A stretch of 43,435 nucleotides of DNA, taken from NCBI GenBank assembly GCA_964646755.1, contig CAZYIE010000029.1, positions 1 through 43,435 of the forward strand, given 5' to 3'. This document shows, piece by piece, positions 15,160 through 24,624 of the stretch; position 1 is the first letter of the stretch, and every line of letters starts with the position of its first letter. This stretch comes from MVRV01 sp964646755 (GTDB taxonomy: Bacteria; Desulfobacterota; Syntrophia; Syntrophales; Smithellaceae). The notes beneath the pieces were generated by a model. The model did not search any database. It had not been told where the DNA came from and saw only the letters and a list, made by a program, of their open reading frames with translations. The translations under genes and the position numbers were made by a program.

Positions 15160-17439
15160 TTAAATAGCACTGCCCGTAAGCAAGAATGCTGCCCAATAAT
15201 AAGGATGCGGATATTGTTTCTTTACTGCAAGCTGTGCTTGCCGCAAAGCTTCGTCTTTGCTCATCTTCGGAAGATTAGTGTAGAAATTTACCATCAAATC
15301 GCGGGTGGCCTGATCATCAACCTGCCATAAGCTGGAAATCAGTGAGCGTGCGCCGGCATAAAGAAATCCGCGGGTAAAACCGACAACGTCATCACCGGTT
15401 GCCACTTTTCCTAAAGCAGTTTCGCAGGCGCTCAGAGTTACCAGATCAGCGTTCAAAGATAAATTATAAAGGTCGCTGGCTCTCAATAGCCCGTCATTAT
15501 TTCTGTCTGCGGCCAACAGCAGTGCCGAATTCAACGGTTTATCCAAATTAAAAGCGCCGTGAACAGCCAGATGAATCATAGAATATTTGCTTCCTGAGTT
15601 TTGCAGATTGGTTTTTGAGGCATCAGTACGTAAAAGGACTTTGGAATCAGGAATTATTCTGCCGATAGCTAGCGCCTCATCCTGGGCAAATTTCAGATCG
15701 TATTTTGGGTCTTCTAATTTGGGATTGCCTAAGATCAAAATGCCGGTCTTAGCTTTTATCGTACGGGATTGCAGGAAGGCCAATACGCTGGCGCTGGGTA
15801 AAATCCTAATGCTGAAGCGGTCAATTAAATAATGTTTACCGTCGGAAAGTACGGCAAATGGCAGATAATGCAGAACGCCGTGAGGAACGATAATAAGTTT
15901 TTTTGTTTTTACCGCAGGGGCGAAGGATGCAAAAATCTGCCGGTAAAGAGTTTGTGAAGACTTATTGAAGTCAATGGAATCATGCGCAGTAATCTTTTTA
16001 CGCAGGTTCTCTATCTCTATAGTCAAATCAGCAACAGGAAGTTTCTGCGCGGTAATCGCGTCTTTGGTCAAAATAAAAACATACCAGTCCGAACCTGTAA
16101 AATAATATTCCAGAAGTGTTTCTTCCCCACTAAGTTTGTTCTGAATCTCTGCTGTTGTTGGTGTGTTTACGGAAACAAGAGATGCCAGTTGGGGCGCTTT
16201 TTCCTGTAGATCTTTTTTCAGTGCCAGAACGATCGAACGCGTTTTAGCTTGACCTTCTTTGTCTTGGGCTTGTGCTACAACGGCAAGATCATTTTCCGCT
16301 TTGTTAAGTTCGGCCAAAGTGGTCTTGATTTGCCCGTTTTGTCCGTTGTGAGTATTAATGCTCTTTTGTGAAGCAAGCAGATCGACCAGTGCGCGGGCTT
16401 TAGCGCGTTCGACGTAAGAAAAAGCTTCCGCATAGCGGCTGTCCGCTAAAAGCAGAGCTGTTAATTCCGCATAGGCCGCTTGTTTGTCGCCGACAAATCC
16501 GATGCGTCCGGCTTCGGTATTAATGGAGGAACGCTGCTTTTCGATGACATCAATTGCTTTTTTGAGCATTTCTTCGGCAGATTTATTCTGGCCGTCCGCC
16601 AGAGCAATTCGGGCGCGATCCAGTAGCACAATCCAGTAAATTCCACCGATTTGTTCAATCTGTGGATGTCCCAGAAGTTGATCATAACCTTCCTTGGCTT
16701 CTTTAATATTTTTCGTTTCATAAAGACATTTCGATAAAATATAAAGTTTGGGTATCTCCTGAAACGTTTGGTCGTAAAAAGCTGTACCCAATCCGGTAAA
16801 TTTAGAATCCGGATTTCTGATGGCGGTCAGGGCATTATCATATTCTTTTAATGCCATGTAAATACGTCCCAGTGAACCGTATTTTTCCGGTCCGACAATG
16901 CCTGTGATGCGTACGTTTTGCAGTGAATTAGCAATTGTTCGAGCCTGAACCTTATTTCCGGACAGTGCATAGGCAACACCCAGAACATCATAAATGCTGA
17001 TCAATTGTGAAGTATAGAAAGTTTGTCGGTCACGGCCTGCCAAATGCAGCAACTTTAAGGCCAATTCTCCTTCGGTGACAGCTTTTTGCGGTTCCCCCTG
17101 ATCCAGATAAATATAGCCGCGTAAAACCTGGGGATAGACGGTCAGATCGGAGCCGACATAGCTTCTTTCACCCTGGTCGATCTGCTTTTGCAGAATATCT
17201 ATTGTTGTTAGTGCTATGCCGTAGTTACGAATTTCATAGTAAGCGCCAGCCAGTAAAAAAAGCTTAAAGGAAGACAGCGGACTGCTTTGATCAACCCTTG
17301 GCTGGAGCATGTTGATTATTTCATGGTGCTGCTTTTTCTGAGCATATCTGCTTAGTTTTATATCTTCAAAGGAGAAGGCCAAGAGGAAACAAGCCAGGAA
17401 CAATATGATTAATCTTGTAAAATATCTTCTAAGTTGCAT
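15160..17439 (-). CDS. Exported TPR-CHAT protein (caspase-like peptidase)
   Basis: About 760 residues: signal-like hydrophobic segment, helical TPR-like repeats over roughly the first half, a linker, and a C-terminal CHAT domain. Counting from the upstream ATG at 17463 (767 residues), the catalytic dyad is H635 in IHLAVHGAF and C680 in LSACETALG, with typical GDDVVGFTRGFLYAGARS and SLWQVDD after it. CHAT domains are caspase/separase relatives. I prefer the ATG at 17439: it starts directly with MQLRRYFTRLIILFLACF and has GGGAAG upstream, whereas the ATG at 17463 has no ribosome site. Export of a CHAT protein beside two periplasmic coiled-coil proteins suggests an envelope proteolysis module (inference). 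Confidence 0.85.
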   Translation of the reverse strand: MQLRRYFTRLIILFLACFLLAFSFEDIKLSRYAQKKQHHEIINMLQPRVDQSSPLSSFKLFLLAGAYYEIRNYGIALTTIDILQKQIDQGERSYVGSDLTVYPQVLRGYIYLDQGEPQKAVTEGELALKLLHLAGRDRQTFYTSQLISIYDVLGVAYALSGNKVQARTIANSLQNVRITGIVGPEKYGSLGRIYMALKEYDNALTAIRNPDSKFTGLGTAFYDQTFQEIPKLYILSKCLYETKNIKEAKEGYDQLLGHPQIEQIGGIYWIVLLDRARIALADGQNKSAEEMLKKAIDVIEKQRSSINTEAGRIGFVGDKQAAYAELTALLLADSRYAEAFSYVERAKARALVDLLASQKSINTHNGQNGQIKTTLAELNKAENDLAVVAQAQDKEGQAKTRSIVLALKKDLQEKAPQLASLVSVNTPTTAEIQNKLSGEETLLEYYFTGSDWYVFILTKDAITAQKLPVADLTIEIENLRKKITAHDSIDFNKSSQTLYRQIFASFAPAVKTKKLIIVPHGVLHYLPFAVLSDGKHYLIDRFSIRILPSASVLAFLQSRTIKAKTGILILGNPKLEDPKYDLKFAQDEALAIGRIIPDSKVLLRTDASKTNLQNSGSKYSMIHLAVHGAFNLDKPLNSALLLAADRNNDGLLRASDLYNLSLNADLVTLSACETALGKVATGDDVVGFTRGFLYAGARSLISSLWQVDDQATRDLMVNFYTNLPKMSKDEALRQAQLAVKKQYPHPYYWAAFLLTGSAI

Positions 17440-17522
17440 ATTGTTTTCTACTTCCCAATTCATATTGACATTACAGTAAAAAATATGCTCTTGTAAACCT
17501 CATAGTCAAGGAGAATTGTCAA

Positions 17523-18881
17523 TTGAAAAAAAGCAAAACAAGCTTCTTTTGCCAGCATTGCGGCTACATGTCGCCCAAATGGCTGGGCAAGTGCCCATCA
17601 TGCAACGGTTGGAATTGCTTCGCCGAAGAATTGGTCGTGGATCCTGATTCGTCAAGCCGTTCCGAAATGAAATTTGATGGCAAGCCCTTGCCGATTGAAG
17701 ATATCCCGGCTGAGGAAGGCGAGCGTATTATTACGGGTATTACGGAAATAGACCGGGTTCTGGGTGGCGGTATTGTCGGTGGATCGGCAATTTTGGTCGG
17801 TGGTGAGCCCGGCATCGGCAAATCAACTTTGCTTTTGCAGATGATGCACCGGCTTGCGGAAAAAGGGCTGAAGGTTCTTTACGTATCCGGTGAAGAATCA
17901 GCACAGCAGATTAAATTGCGCAGCAACCGTATTGGAGCATCGGCTAAGGATTTGCTGGTACTGGTGGAAATTTCCCTAGAAAGGATTCTGGAGCAAATAA
18001 AAGCGGTTGATCCCGCCATAGTTGTTATTGATTCCATTCAAACAGTTTACTCATCAGACCTGATGTCCGCGCCCGGCAGTGTCGGTCAGGTGCGTGAGGC
18101 GTCCTCAAGGTTGATTTTGTTTTCCAAAAAACATGGCATTCCCGTTTTTCTTATCGGCCACGTGACTAAAGATGGTTCCATTGCCGGTCCCAAAGTATTG
18201 GAGCATATGGTCGATACGGTTCTCTATTTTGAGGGTGATTCCGGCCATGCTTACCGGGTTATCCGCAGCATAAAAAACCGCTTTGGTCCGGCCAATGAAA
18301 TTGGTGTTTTTGAAATGCAGGATAAAGGGCTGAAAGAAGTTCCTAATCCCTCGGCATTTTTTCTGGCCGAAAGGCCACAGAATGTTGCCGGGTCTGTTGT
18401 TGTTCCCAGCTTGGAAGGCACGAGGCCGATCCTGGTAGAGATTCAGGCTCTGGTCAGTGCCACCAACCTGGGAATGCCGAGGCGCACGGCCATTGGTGTC
18501 GATCATAACCGGGTTTCACTTTTGGTTGCTGTGCTTGATAAGATTTGTGGTCTGCATTTAGGTGGCTCTGATATTTTTATTAATGTTGCCGGGGGGATAA
18601 GGGTGGAAGAACCGGCAGTCGATCTAGGCATTGTTGCTGCTATGGCATCGAGTTTTCTGGATCGACCTATTGATTCGCGGACTGTTGTTTTGGGGGAAGT
18701 CGGGCTTACCGGGGAAGTACGGGCAATTTCGCAAATGGAAGTGCGAATCAAGGAGGCGGCCCGGTTAGGTTTCGAACGCTGTCTTGTACCCAGGACGAAG
18801 GCAACGAAGTCGGCGAAAATAGCAAAAATGGAAATTTGCGCCATTGGTTCTTTAAAAGAATTGCTGGAAAATATTTTCTAA
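17523..18881 (+). CDS. radA: DNA repair protein RadA
   Basis: A 452-residue RadA/Sms. The N-terminal zinc finger is C10-x2-C13 and C24-x2-C27; the RecA-like core has Walker A GGEPGIGKSTLL and the RadA-specific KNRFG motif (IKNRFGPANEIG). The C-terminal Lon-like domain contains VAGGIRVEEPAVDLGI. RadA is a ring helicase that promotes branch migration in recombinational repair. The start is TTG at 17523, preceded by AAGGAG; no in-frame ATG lies near. It is divergent from the CHAT gene. Confidence 0.97.
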   Translation: MKKSKTSFFCQHCGYMSPKWLGKCPSCNGWNCFAEELVVDPDSSSRSEMKFDGKPLPIEDIPAEEGERIITGITEIDRVLGGGIVGGSAILVGGEPGIGKSTLLLQMMHRLAEKGLKVLYVSGEESAQQIKLRSNRIGASAKDLLVLVEISLERILEQIKAVDPAIVVIDSIQTVYSSDLMSAPGSVGQVREASSRLILFSKKHGIPVFLIGHVTKDGSIAGPKVLEHMVDTVLYFEGDSGHAYRVIRSIKNRFGPANEIGVFEMQDKGLKEVPNPSAFFLAERPQNVAGSVVVPSLEGTRPILVEIQALVSATNLGMPRRTAIGVDHNRVSLLVAVLDKICGLHLGGSDIFINVAGGIRVEEPAVDLGIVAAMASSFLDRPIDSRTVVLGEVGLTGEVRAISQMEVRIKEAARLGFERCLVPRTKATKSAKIAKMEICAIGSLKELLENIF

Positions 18882-18923
18882 TAAATCAGTACTTTAAAAA
18901 ACAAGAAAATTTTTCTAAAAACC

Positions 18924-18951
18924 TTGACACGGCGAAAATAGTGCATAATAT
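18924..18951 (+). promoter_or_regulatory. Sigma-70-type promoter for groESL
   Basis: TTGACA at 18924-18929, a 16-base spacer and TAATAT at 18946-18951, about 60 bases before groES. I find no CIRCE repeat (TTAGCACTC-N9-GAGTGCTAA) here, so HrcA control is not supported by the sequence. Confidence 0.7.
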
Positions 18952-19012
18952 AGCGCCGCTTCACAGCTATACTATATAAATTACAAAAAAAGAGGAAAGG
19001 AGAGAAAAGCGC

Positions 19013-19303
19013 ATGAAAATCAGACCTTTACAGGATAGAGTCATTGTAAAACGTTTGGAAGAAGAGCAGAAAACCAAGGGGGGAATCATCATCCCGGATA
19101 CAGCCAAAGAGAAACCAGTCGAAGGTAAAATTATTGCTGTCGGCAAGGGAAAAGTAGCTGACGACGGTAAGTTGATCAAGATGGATGTCAAAGAAGGCGA
19201 CAAAATTCTTTTCAGCAAATACGGCGGTACCGAAGTCAAGATTGATGGCCAAGAGTATCTGATCATGAGAGAAGACGACATTTTAGGCGTTATCGAAAAA
19301 TAA
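19013..19303 (+). CDS. groES: Co-chaperonin GroES
   Basis: A 96-residue GroES. It has the typical start KIRPLQDRVIVKR, the mobile loop EEEQKTKGGIIIPDTAKEKP, and GTEVKIDGQEYLIMREDDIL at the end. It forms the heptameric lid of the GroEL folding chamber in the cytoplasm. A strong GGAAAGGAG site precedes the ATG, and groEL follows after 35 bases. The standard groESL operon is intact. Confidence 0.98.
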   Translation: MKIRPLQDRVIVKRLEEEQKTKGGIIIPDTAKEKPVEGKIIAVGKGKVADDGKLIKMDVKEGDKILFSKYGGTEVKIDGQEYLIMREDDILGVIEK

Positions 19304-19338
19304 GAAAATTAAGAATATAAGAAGGAGGAATACATACG

Positions 19339-20985
19339 ATGGGAGCAAAAGTACTTCTTTATGACGAAGAAGCCAGAAAAGCGATTCTGAAGGGTGTCAA
19401 CACCCTGGCGGATGCAGTTAAAGTGACTCTGGGCCCGAAAGGCCGTAATGTAATAATTGACAAAAGTTACGGTTCACCGACAGTAACAAAAGACGGTGTA
19501 ACAGTGGCCAAAGAAATTGAATTGGAAGATAAATTCGAGAACATGGGCGCCCAGATGGTGAAAGAAGTCGCCAGTAAAACCAGTGATGTCGCTGGTGATG
19601 GCACTACCACCGCAACAATTCTGGCCCAGGCTCTTTATCGCGAAGGCGTTAAAGCAGTCGCCGCCGGCAGCAATCCGATGGATATTAAAAGAGGCATTGA
19701 TAAAGCCGTTGAAGTTGTTGTTAAAGAACTAAGCAAAATGAGCAAACCCACCAAAGATCAAAAAGAAATTGCCCAGGTTGGCACGATTTCCGCCAATAAC
19801 GATGAAACAATCGGCAATATTATTGCAGAGGCGATGGGAAAAGTCGGCAAAGAAGGCGTTATTACTGTAGAAGAAGCCAAGGGTCTGGAAACCGAACTGG
19901 AAATAGTCGAAGGTATGCAGTTTGATCGCGGTTATCTCTCTCCCTACTTCGTCACTAACGCTGACAAGATGCTTGTCGCTTTAGAAGACGCTTTGATTTT
20001 AATCTACGAAAAGAAAATAAGCGGTATGAAAGACCTGCTGCCGATTTTAGAACAGGTTGCCAAGACAAACCGCCCGCTCTTGATCATTGCTGAAGACATC
20101 GAAGGCGAAGCGTTGGCGACTCTTGTTGTCAATAAGATCCGAGGCACATTGCATGTGGCTGCCGTTAAGGCTCCGGGCTTCGGCGATCGCCGCAAGGCCA
20201 TGCTCGAAGACATCGCCATCCTCACCGGCGGCAAGATGATCTCCGAAGATATGGGTTATAAACTGGAAAGCGTAAAGATGGAAGATTTGGGACGCGCCAA
20301 AAAGATTACCATTGATAAAGACAACACAACACTTATCGATGGCGCAGGCAAACGTGCGGAGCTGGAAGGCCGTGTCAAACAAATCCGTGCCCAGATCGAC
20401 GAAACGACTTCCGATTACGACCGTGAAAAATTGCAGGAACGTCTTGCTAAATTAGTCGGTGGTGTTGCCGTAATTAAAGTCGGCGCTGCCACTGAAACAG
20501 AAATGAAAGAAAAGAAAGCCCGTGTAGAAGATGCACTGCATGCTACCCGCGCTGCCGTTGAAGAAGGCATCGTTCCCGGTGGTGGTGTTGCTTATCTGCG
20601 CACTCTGCCTGCTTTGGTTAAACTTGCTTTGGAAGGTGACGAGCAGATCGGTGTCAATATCGTGAAGAAGGCAATCGAAGAGCCGTTGAAAATGATTGCC
20701 GCTAATGCCGGTCTGGAAGGTTCTATCGTTGTCGAAAAAGTAAAAGACAAGAAGGGTGCTTTCGGGTTCAATGCCCGTACTGATCAGTATGAAGATATGA
20801 ATGCTGCCGGAGTCATTGATCCCACCAAGGTTACCCGTTTTGCCCTGCAGAATGCAGCCTCAGTTGCGGCTCTGTTGCTTACCACGCAGTGCATGATTGC
20901 CGATAAGCCCGAAGAGAAGGGTGCCGGCGGTGGAATGCCCGGTATGCCTCCCGGTGGCGGTGGATACCCCGGAATGGGAATGTAA
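19339..20985 (+). CDS. groEL: Chaperonin GroEL
   Basis: A 548-residue GroEL of normal length. Visible are the nucleotide site VTLGPKGRNVIID and DGTTTAT, the apical segment with KAPGFGDRRKAML, and EEGIVPGGGVAYL. The C-terminal tail is rich in GGMP repeats as usual for the cavity tail. It assembles the ATP-driven double-ring folding machine with GroES. The ribosome site AAGGAGGAA is very strong. Confidence 0.98.
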   Translation: MGAKVLLYDEEARKAILKGVNTLADAVKVTLGPKGRNVIIDKSYGSPTVTKDGVTVAKEIELEDKFENMGAQMVKEVASKTSDVAGDGTTTATILAQALYREGVKAVAAGSNPMDIKRGIDKAVEVVVKELSKMSKPTKDQKEIAQVGTISANNDETIGNIIAEAMGKVGKEGVITVEEAKGLETELEIVEGMQFDRGYLSPYFVTNADKMLVALEDALILIYEKKISGMKDLLPILEQVAKTNRPLLIIAEDIEGEALATLVVNKIRGTLHVAAVKAPGFGDRRKAMLEDIAILTGGKMISEDMGYKLESVKMEDLGRAKKITIDKDNTTLIDGAGKRAELEGRVKQIRAQIDETTSDYDREKLQERLAKLVGGVAVIKVGAATETEMKEKKARVEDALHATRAAVEEGIVPGGGVAYLRTLPALVKLALEGDEQIGVNIVKKAIEEPLKMIAANAGLEGSIVVEKVKDKKGAFGFNARTDQYEDMNAAGVIDPTKVTRFALQNAASVAALLLTTQCMIADKPEEKGAGGGMPGMPPGGGGYPGMGM

Positions 20986-20988
20986 AAA

Positions 20989-21026
20989 GTCAGGCTGACG
21001 GCTGTTAGGCTGAAGACTCGAAGACC
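20989..21026 (+). repeat. GGCTGAA-type short repeat cluster
   Basis: The motif AGGCTGA/GGCTGAAGAC occurs twice within about 35 bases just after groEL. Related pieces stand after the helicase gene (24590-24600) and after mntP (30361-30390). All lie between genes. A small TCCGGC/GCCGGA hairpin follows at 21033-21048. Confidence 0.45.
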
Positions 21027-21079
21027 GGTGCATCCGGCATACGCCGGAGTAAACTGCCAGTGAAGTTTTAGAAGGTTCA

Positions 21080-21112
21080 AGTCCCCTGTTCCACGGAGCA
21101 GGGGACTTTTTA
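21080..21112 (+). terminator. Rho-independent terminator after groEL
   Basis: Stem AGTCCCCTG / CAGGGGACT, extendable by four more pairs with one G-U, followed directly by TTTTTATT. It is the likely end of the groESL transcript. Confidence 0.9.
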
Positions 21113-21134
21113 TTGTAGATTCTATTAACGGAAA

Positions 21135-22397
21135 TTATGGTGTTGAGGTGGTGGCGGGGACGTATTGTTTGCCTTTTTTCAGGGTCAAAATGGTAATGGT
21201 AATAAAGATAAGCACGAAAATATTAATCAACCATAAATACCGGTAAGAACCAAAATGATCGTAAAGAAAGCCACCGAGAATCGGGCCGATGCTGCCGCCT
21301 ATGCCGATAAAGAATGTCAGCAGTCCGTAAACTGAACCGAGAACTTGCCTGCCAAAACGGTGGGCCGCTATAATCGGTATTGTCGGTGCCAGCGAACCGT
21401 AACCAAAGCCGTAAATGAGCGCATAAATATAAAGTGCGTTGACACTACGCGCATTTATCAGCAATACCATGCCTGTTAACATAAATGTTGTGCCCAAACA
21501 AAAAGCGTATTTTGGGTCATTAAGGCGATCACTCAGCCAACCATAAAAAAACTGCCCGAGAAATCCGGTAAGGCTGATTGCCGCCAGAGATGTGGCCGCA
21601 GTGACCCTAGGGACTCCATTATCCTCAGCGTAAGCAACCTGATGAACAAAAACGGACATCGTAACCATAAAAGCCAGTCCCTGACAGACAGCAAGTGTCC
21701 AGAAACGCGAATCTTTGAAAATAGTCAGCGTAGGTACTTTATAAACGGCTTGGTCCGGTGATATTTCATGCGACATAGCGCTTTTGTCACCATCAGGCCG
21801 CAGTCCGTATGCTTCCGGGTGTGTTTTTCGCATCAATGTTTGAGAGACAATCAGCCCTACCAACAATGTAATTACGCCCAGAGTCATGAGTCCGATGCGC
21901 CAGTTCAGGAAATTGACTATGTAGCCTGCCAATGGAGTCAGTGCAATGGTTCCGAAGCTTATTCCCATCGAAGTTATGCCAATCGCCAATCCCCTTTTTC
22001 TGATAAACCATTTACCTACGGAGGAACTGCAAGTGACAACGCCTAAACCGGTTGTTCCCAATCCCACCATCAAACCATAAGTAATATAAAAACCAAGGGG
22101 TGTGTTGACAAAACCGGTCAGTATATAACCGCAGGCGGCAAGGGTGGCTCCTGCGGTTATAATCCAACGTGGCGCAATGCGATCCAGCATCCGTCCGACA
22201 AAAATAGCGCCAATAGAATAAAGGATAATATTGATAGTTGCCGCCATTGATATTACCGAACGCGACCAGGCAAATTCCTCCACCATAGGCTTAAGAAAAA
22301 CCCCAAAACAATAACGGGATCCGTAATTTATGCCCAGCACTAGAAAAGCGCCCGCGACAATAAACCAGCCCCAGAAGATTTCTTTATTTTTTTGCAT
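21135..22397 (-). CDS. MFS transporter, oxalate/formate- or monocarboxylate-like
   Basis: A 420-residue major facilitator with twelve hydrophobic segments. It opens with WGWFIVAGAFLVLGINYGSRYCFGVFLKPMVEEF, written here in outline only, typical of the OFA/monocarboxylate-porter branch. The loop 2-3 motif is GRMLDRIAPR. A cytoplasmic loop with MRKTHPEAYGLRPDGD separates the halves, and the second half carries GWLSDRLNDPK. The substrate cannot be read from sequence; small carboxylates would suit a syntrophic anaerobe (inference). It is convergent with groEL, with the terminator between. Confidence 0.85.
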   Translation of the reverse strand: MQKNKEIFWGWFIVAGAFLVLGINYGSRYCFGVFLKPMVEEFAWSRSVISMAATINIILYSIGAIFVGRMLDRIAPRWIITAGATLAACGYILTGFVNTPLGFYITYGLMVGLGTTGLGVVTCSSSVGKWFIRKRGLAIGITSMGISFGTIALTPLAGYIVNFLNWRIGLMTLGVITLLVGLIVSQTLMRKTHPEAYGLRPDGDKSAMSHEISPDQAVYKVPTLTIFKDSRFWTLAVCQGLAFMVTMSVFVHQVAYAEDNGVPRVTAATSLAAISLTGFLGQFFYGWLSDRLNDPKYAFCLGTTFMLTGMVLLINARSVNALYIYALIYGFGYGSLAPTIPIIAAHRFGRQVLGSVYGLLTFFIGIGGSIGPILGGFLYDHFGSYRYLWLINIFVLIFITITILTLKKGKQYVPATTSTP

Positions 22398-22587
22398 TCA
22401 TACGTCCATACAGTAACTGACTATTTTTCCCGCCGGGTCCTTTACCATTAAATGGCTTTATGATACATTTAAAAAAAAGAAATAATAGTAACAAAAAGGC
22501 ATTATTATTAAAAAAGATAAATATTATCCCCCGTCCAATAAGAACTTTACTGCCAGAAAGCCCAGGCCAAAATCTTATCCTCCGGCG

Positions 22588-24585
22588 ATGAAGCCGGAAA
22601 TTGATCCCGCGCTGAAAAGTATATTCGCGCGAATCGGCAAACCTAAAACTGCTCCTTTTATTCCTGATGATTTTCAAAAAGACGCCCTGCAGGCGATAAA
22701 AAGAACAGACTGCCTGGTTATCGCGCCGACCGGTTCCGGTAAAACCTGGATCGCCCGGGAAGCGATAGCATCAGTGCTGAAAAAAGGCGGTAGGTGTTGG
22801 TATGCCTCACCGCTCAAAGCACTTTCCAATTCCAAATGGATAGAGTTTGGCCTGCATTTCGATGCTGCAAACGTGGGGATCATTACAGGTGATACCAAGG
22901 AGAATACGGAAGCGCCGATTATTGTCGGTACTACGGAAATATTGCGCAACCAGCTTTACGACGCCATGCATCAAGGCAGCGACTTAAATTGCGATCTGGT
23001 TATTCTCGATGAAGCGCATTTCCTGGGTGATCTGGACCGGGGTGTTGTCTGGGAAGAAGTGATGACTTATTTGCCGGTGCGCGTTAATTTGCTGCTCCTG
23101 TCGGCAACCATCGGCAATGGGGAAGAGATCGCCCGATGGCTGACGACAATTCGTAAAAAACAATGTGTGGTAATCAATGAAGAAAAACGCCCGGTGCCGC
23201 TTTATCCTCTTTTTCTGCATCCGTCCGGCAGGATTTTGCCTTTTTTAGAAGGAGGCAAATTATCCGCGCCTGTTGCTGATTTTTTGCAGAAGGATTCCGG
23301 AAGGCGTTATGGCCACAGGCGCCTGCCGGAATACGGCAGCATAATTCGTGTTCTGGAAAGATTTAACCTCCTGCCGGCGATATTTTTCCTGAAGTCCCGC
23401 TCCGAGTGCGATGCTGCTTTGACAGCCAAGGAGTCTCTTTCTCCTTTGCCTTACCGTGCCGAATTTAACGATTCATTAGAAGAATTACTGACGCGGTTTC
23501 CTTCTTTGCGAAATCACCGGCAATTAAAAGCTTTGCGCGCGTTCGGCATTGCCGCGCATCATGGCGGTCAGCTGCCTGCCTGGAAATTGTTGGTGGAAGA
23601 AATGATGAACCGGGGGCATTTGCGGGTTATCTTTGCCACATCAACAATTGCCGCCGGGGTGAATTTTCCGGCACGGACAATTGTGCTTTTTAATTCGGAT
23701 TTGTTTAATGGACATGATTTTCAGCCGCTTTCGGCGACGGAATTCCGGCAAATGACCGGCCGGGCAGGACGGCGCGGGCAGGATAAAATCGGATTCATGT
23801 TGGCGATTCCCGGAAGATTCATGGATATTATTCATGTTCGCAAATTATTATTCAAGGCGCCGGAAGATATTTTAAGCCAGCTGAAAAATGATTTTTCTAT
23901 GGTTCTAAATTTGCTCATGTCGCAGACACCGGTCGATATCCGGCAAATTTTTGAAAGATCACTGGCGGCTTATCAGCAAAGTGAACGCCACTACAATTTA
24001 ACACATAAAGCAGCCAGAACGCTCTGGGCTGATTTCCAGCGCTATCTGGATTTTCTGAAGGAAGAAGGGTTTGTGAATGAGGACGACCGGCTTACTGAAG
24101 ATGGCTTCTGGGCGGCCCGCTTACGACTGGATTATCCGCTGCTCATCGCCGAATGTTTGCGCAGTAAAGCTTTTGATGACCATAATGAAAGAATTCTGGC
24201 TGCACTGGTGGCAATGTTTGCTTATGATCGGGATAATGAAATTAATATTTCCGTAAAAGACCTGCCTCCGATGCTTTCGGCGGCGCTAAAGAAAGTATTG
24301 ATTATTGTACGGCCGCTGATACATCGGTTAAACGCAGCAGGATTTTCCTCGGCGAAACTTTATCCGGCTGTTGGCGCTGCCATGTACTTCTGGGCGCAGG
24401 GACGCAGCTGGGAGGGCATCATTAAAACTACCGGCATGGCCGAAGGCGACATGGCGACACTTGTTTTGCGGACAGCCGATAATTTGCGGCAAATTGCCGC
24501 GCTGAAAGATACGTATCCGGAGGTGGCGGCGGGAGCGTATAGGGCGAGGGAGGCCATCCTACGTGAGCCGGTGTTGTTTTTATAG
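22588..24585 (+). CDS. DEAD/DEAH-box helicase, Ski2-like
   Basis: A 665-residue superfamily-2 helicase. Walker A APTGSGKT is at residues 46-53, Walker B is LVILDEAH, motif III is LLSATIG, and motif VI is QMTGRAGRRGQ. Motifs IV-V include FATSTIAAGVNFPA. The core is followed by about 250 residues of helical C-terminal sequence. The organisation resembles Ski2/Hel308/RecQ-distant helicases found in bacteria. Position upstream of uvrB suggests a DNA or RNA processing role near repair genes, but no direct partner is shown. The start codon has no clear ribosome site, so the exact start is less certain. Confidence 0.85.
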   Translation: MKPEIDPALKSIFARIGKPKTAPFIPDDFQKDALQAIKRTDCLVIAPTGSGKTWIAREAIASVLKKGGRCWYASPLKALSNSKWIEFGLHFDAANVGIITGDTKENTEAPIIVGTTEILRNQLYDAMHQGSDLNCDLVILDEAHFLGDLDRGVVWEEVMTYLPVRVNLLLLSATIGNGEEIARWLTTIRKKQCVVINEEKRPVPLYPLFLHPSGRILPFLEGGKLSAPVADFLQKDSGRRYGHRRLPEYGSIIRVLERFNLLPAIFFLKSRSECDAALTAKESLSPLPYRAEFNDSLEELLTRFPSLRNHRQLKALRAFGIAAHHGGQLPAWKLLVEEMMNRGHLRVIFATSTIAAGVNFPARTIVLFNSDLFNGHDFQPLSATEFRQMTGRAGRRGQDKIGFMLAIPGRFMDIIHVRKLLFKAPEDILSQLKNDFSMVLNLLMSQTPVDIRQIFERSLAAYQQSERHYNLTHKAARTLWADFQRYLDFLKEEGFVNEDDRLTEDGFWAARLRLDYPLLIAECLRSKAFDDHNERILAALVAMFAYDRDNEINISVKDLPPMLSAALKKVLIIVRPLIHRLNAAGFSSAKLYPAVGAAMYFWAQGRSWEGIIKTTGMAEGDMATLVLRTADNLRQIAALKDTYPEVAAGAYRAREAILREPVLFL

Positions 24586-24624
24586 GGGATTAGGCTGAAG
24601 GAAAGAAATGACAGAGAGTGTGAT

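Noticed and set aside
21070..21095. GGTTCAAGTCCCC resembling a tRNA T-arm
   Set aside because: The flanking five-base stems do not pair, no D or anticodon arm fits upstream, and the same bases form the groEL terminator stem.
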